In this document: in pieces, positions 63,475-64,000 of the stretch | Numbering within the stretch: the stretch's first letter is position 1 | Layout of the letters: every line of letters begins with the position of its first letter | Made by a program: the position numbers and the translations under genes | Notes under the pieces: model-generated | Seen by the model: only the letters and a program-made list of their open reading frames with translations | Database searches by the model: none | What the model was told of the DNA's origin: nothing | Assembly (NCBI GenBank): GCA_028819235.1 | Contig: JAPPMC010000237.1 | Location: forward strand, 1-64,000 | Direction of reading: 5' to 3' | DNA: 64,000 nucleotides | Origin: Bryobacterales bacterium | Lineage (GTDB): Bacteria > Acidobacteriota > Terriglobia > Bryobacterales > UBA6623

Positions 63475-63710
63475 CGCGCCAGACTGTCCCAGTGCTCCTC
63501 CGGTACCGCCGGCTCAACTATGTCGCCGGCGACGATCACCGTGCCTTTGAGCTCCATCTGTGCATACTTTGCGTGCGTTCGACTGGCCGGCACGAGTTCC
63601 GCAACTGGCTGCCCGCGCTTCAGGATGACCAACCGCTCCCCTGTCGCCTGCACTCGATCGAGGATGGCTAGGCACTTGGCCTTGAAGTCGGATGCGTTGA
63701 TGGTCTCCAC
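63471..63710 (-). CDS. vapB: Phd/YefM-type antitoxin
   Basis: The family N-terminus 'ETINASDFKAKCLAILDRVQATGERLVILKRGQPVAELVPAS' begins right after a GTG at 63710, so that start is chosen over an ATG 45 codons upstream. The product is 79 residues with the Phd/YefM DNA-binding half first and a toxin-neutralising tail ending in 'EEHWDSLAR'. It should repress its own operon and block the PIN-domain toxin. The stop overlaps vapC. No clear ribosome-binding site precedes the GTG; translation may be weak. Confidence 0.85.
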   Translation of the reverse strand: METINASDFKAKCLAILDRVQATGERLVILKRGQPVAELVPASRTHAKYAQMELKGTVIVAGDIVEPAVPEEHWDSLAR

Positions 63711-63835
63711 ATGACCAGTATCCAAGACCAGGCAGATCGAGTCAAGCGATGGAAGGAGCTTGCGCTGCGCTGGCTCACGAGCGGTCCGATGTGTGCTTTC
63801 GTGGCCGGCGCGCTCTTCCCGTCTCGTCGGGAGCA

Positions 63836-63899
63836 GGATTGGCAACCCTCCCCGAAGGCGTCGTCCCCAACTGGCCCACTACTTCTAGGCGGTCGCCAT
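63836..63899. repeat. 65-bp direct repeat, right copy (R2)
   Basis: Second copy of the element at 62918-62982, roughly 85-90 percent identical by eye. It ends 12 bases before the ATG of the gene at 63912 and may contain its promoter. It also overlaps the upstream flank of vapB. Confidence 0.75.
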
Positions 63900-63911
63900 T
63901 AATAAGCGCTC

Positions 63912-64000
63912 ATGGAGACCAACCGGCGGGAGCGACCAAGTGTAACCCTGCTTCTCCCATTGCACGATCCAAGCGCAGAATCGCAGTGGATGGCCGGCGT
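63912..64000 (+). CDS. Start of a gene cut by the window edge
   Basis: ATG 63912 opens a frame to the last base, giving 29 residues beginning METNRRERPSV and continuing with a hydrophobic strand and a Trp. A decayed relative is at 62506-62700. The product is not recognised. The 65-bp repeat lies just upstream, likely as part of its control region. The call rests on conservation of reading frame between the two copies rather than on length. Confidence 0.45.
   Translation, partial: METNRRERPSVTLLLPLHDPSAESQWMAG

Noticed and set aside
1-64000. CRISPR array, rRNA, tRNA, insertion sequence
   Set aside because: No regularly spaced repeats, no rRNA signature and no transposase or terminal inverted repeats were seen on reading both strands; a computational scan would be needed to exclude small elements.

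Overview
The window is 64 kb of GC-rich, gene-dense bacterial DNA. The content points to a Gram-negative, heterotrophic, respiring bacterium, most likely Acidobacteriota or a similar phylum. The evidence is an Oar/TonB-receptor-like protein, a split alternative complex III (Act) operon, DUF1501 and DUF1552 proteins, two FG-GAP/ASPIC-UnbV (CRTAC1-type) proteins, two secreted sulfatases and a TctCBA transporter. No rRNA, tRNA or CRISPR array was seen, so the taxonomy is an inference from gene content.

Layout. 1-7.1 kb: the edge of an outer-membrane receptor, a HI0074/HI0073 nucleotidyltransferase pair whose first gene is frameshifted, a cytochrome P450, a toxin-antitoxin-like nucleotidyltransferase pair (copy 1) and a sulfatase. 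7.5-17.8 kb: the most remarkable block, four genes on the minus strand overlapping by 1-4 bases. The first encodes one 1877-residue protein joining a NERD nuclease-like domain, a pseudokinase, an apparently intact protein kinase and a DrmA-like helicase. It is followed by a DrmB-like DUF1998 protein, a compact UvrD/PcrA-type helicase and a 530-residue protein of unknown family. This looks like a DISARM-related anti-phage system built differently from canonical DISARM. 18-26.4 kb: a DUF1552 protein, actABCD of alternative complex III, a DUF4202 protein and rsmE. 26.4-29.7 kb: a poorly coding region holding copy 2 of the nucleotidyltransferase pair. 29.7-42.2 kb: housekeeping and metabolism (NCS2 permease with a HATPase-like tail, EEP phosphatase, metW, heptosyltransferase, eda, DegT aminotransferase, CRTAC1 and TPR pair, rtcB). 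42.9-46.4 kb: a second accessory cluster (Smf/DprA-like protein, a probable broken gene, a Schlafen/AlbA_2-type ATP-binding protein, and a ParA-like protein with a degraded Walker A). 46.7-62.2 kb: secreted and envelope functions. 62.3-64 kb: vapBC lying between two near-identical 65-bp repeats, plus a duplicated gene start.

How the genes relate. In the defence-like operon a nuclease/kinase sensor is fused to the translocase that would work with DrmB, and the other two genes are coupled to it at the level of translation. The Act operon would oxidise quinol and pass electrons to a carrier encoded elsewhere; actE, actF and a terminal oxidase are not here. TctC-TctB-TctA, a PQQ-like propeller protein and a sulfatase run in one direction and may serve uptake and breakdown of sulfated or carboxylated substrates. 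Coordinates of starts were adjusted where a signal peptide, ribosome-binding site or family alignment from memory favoured an internal start. No database search was possible.
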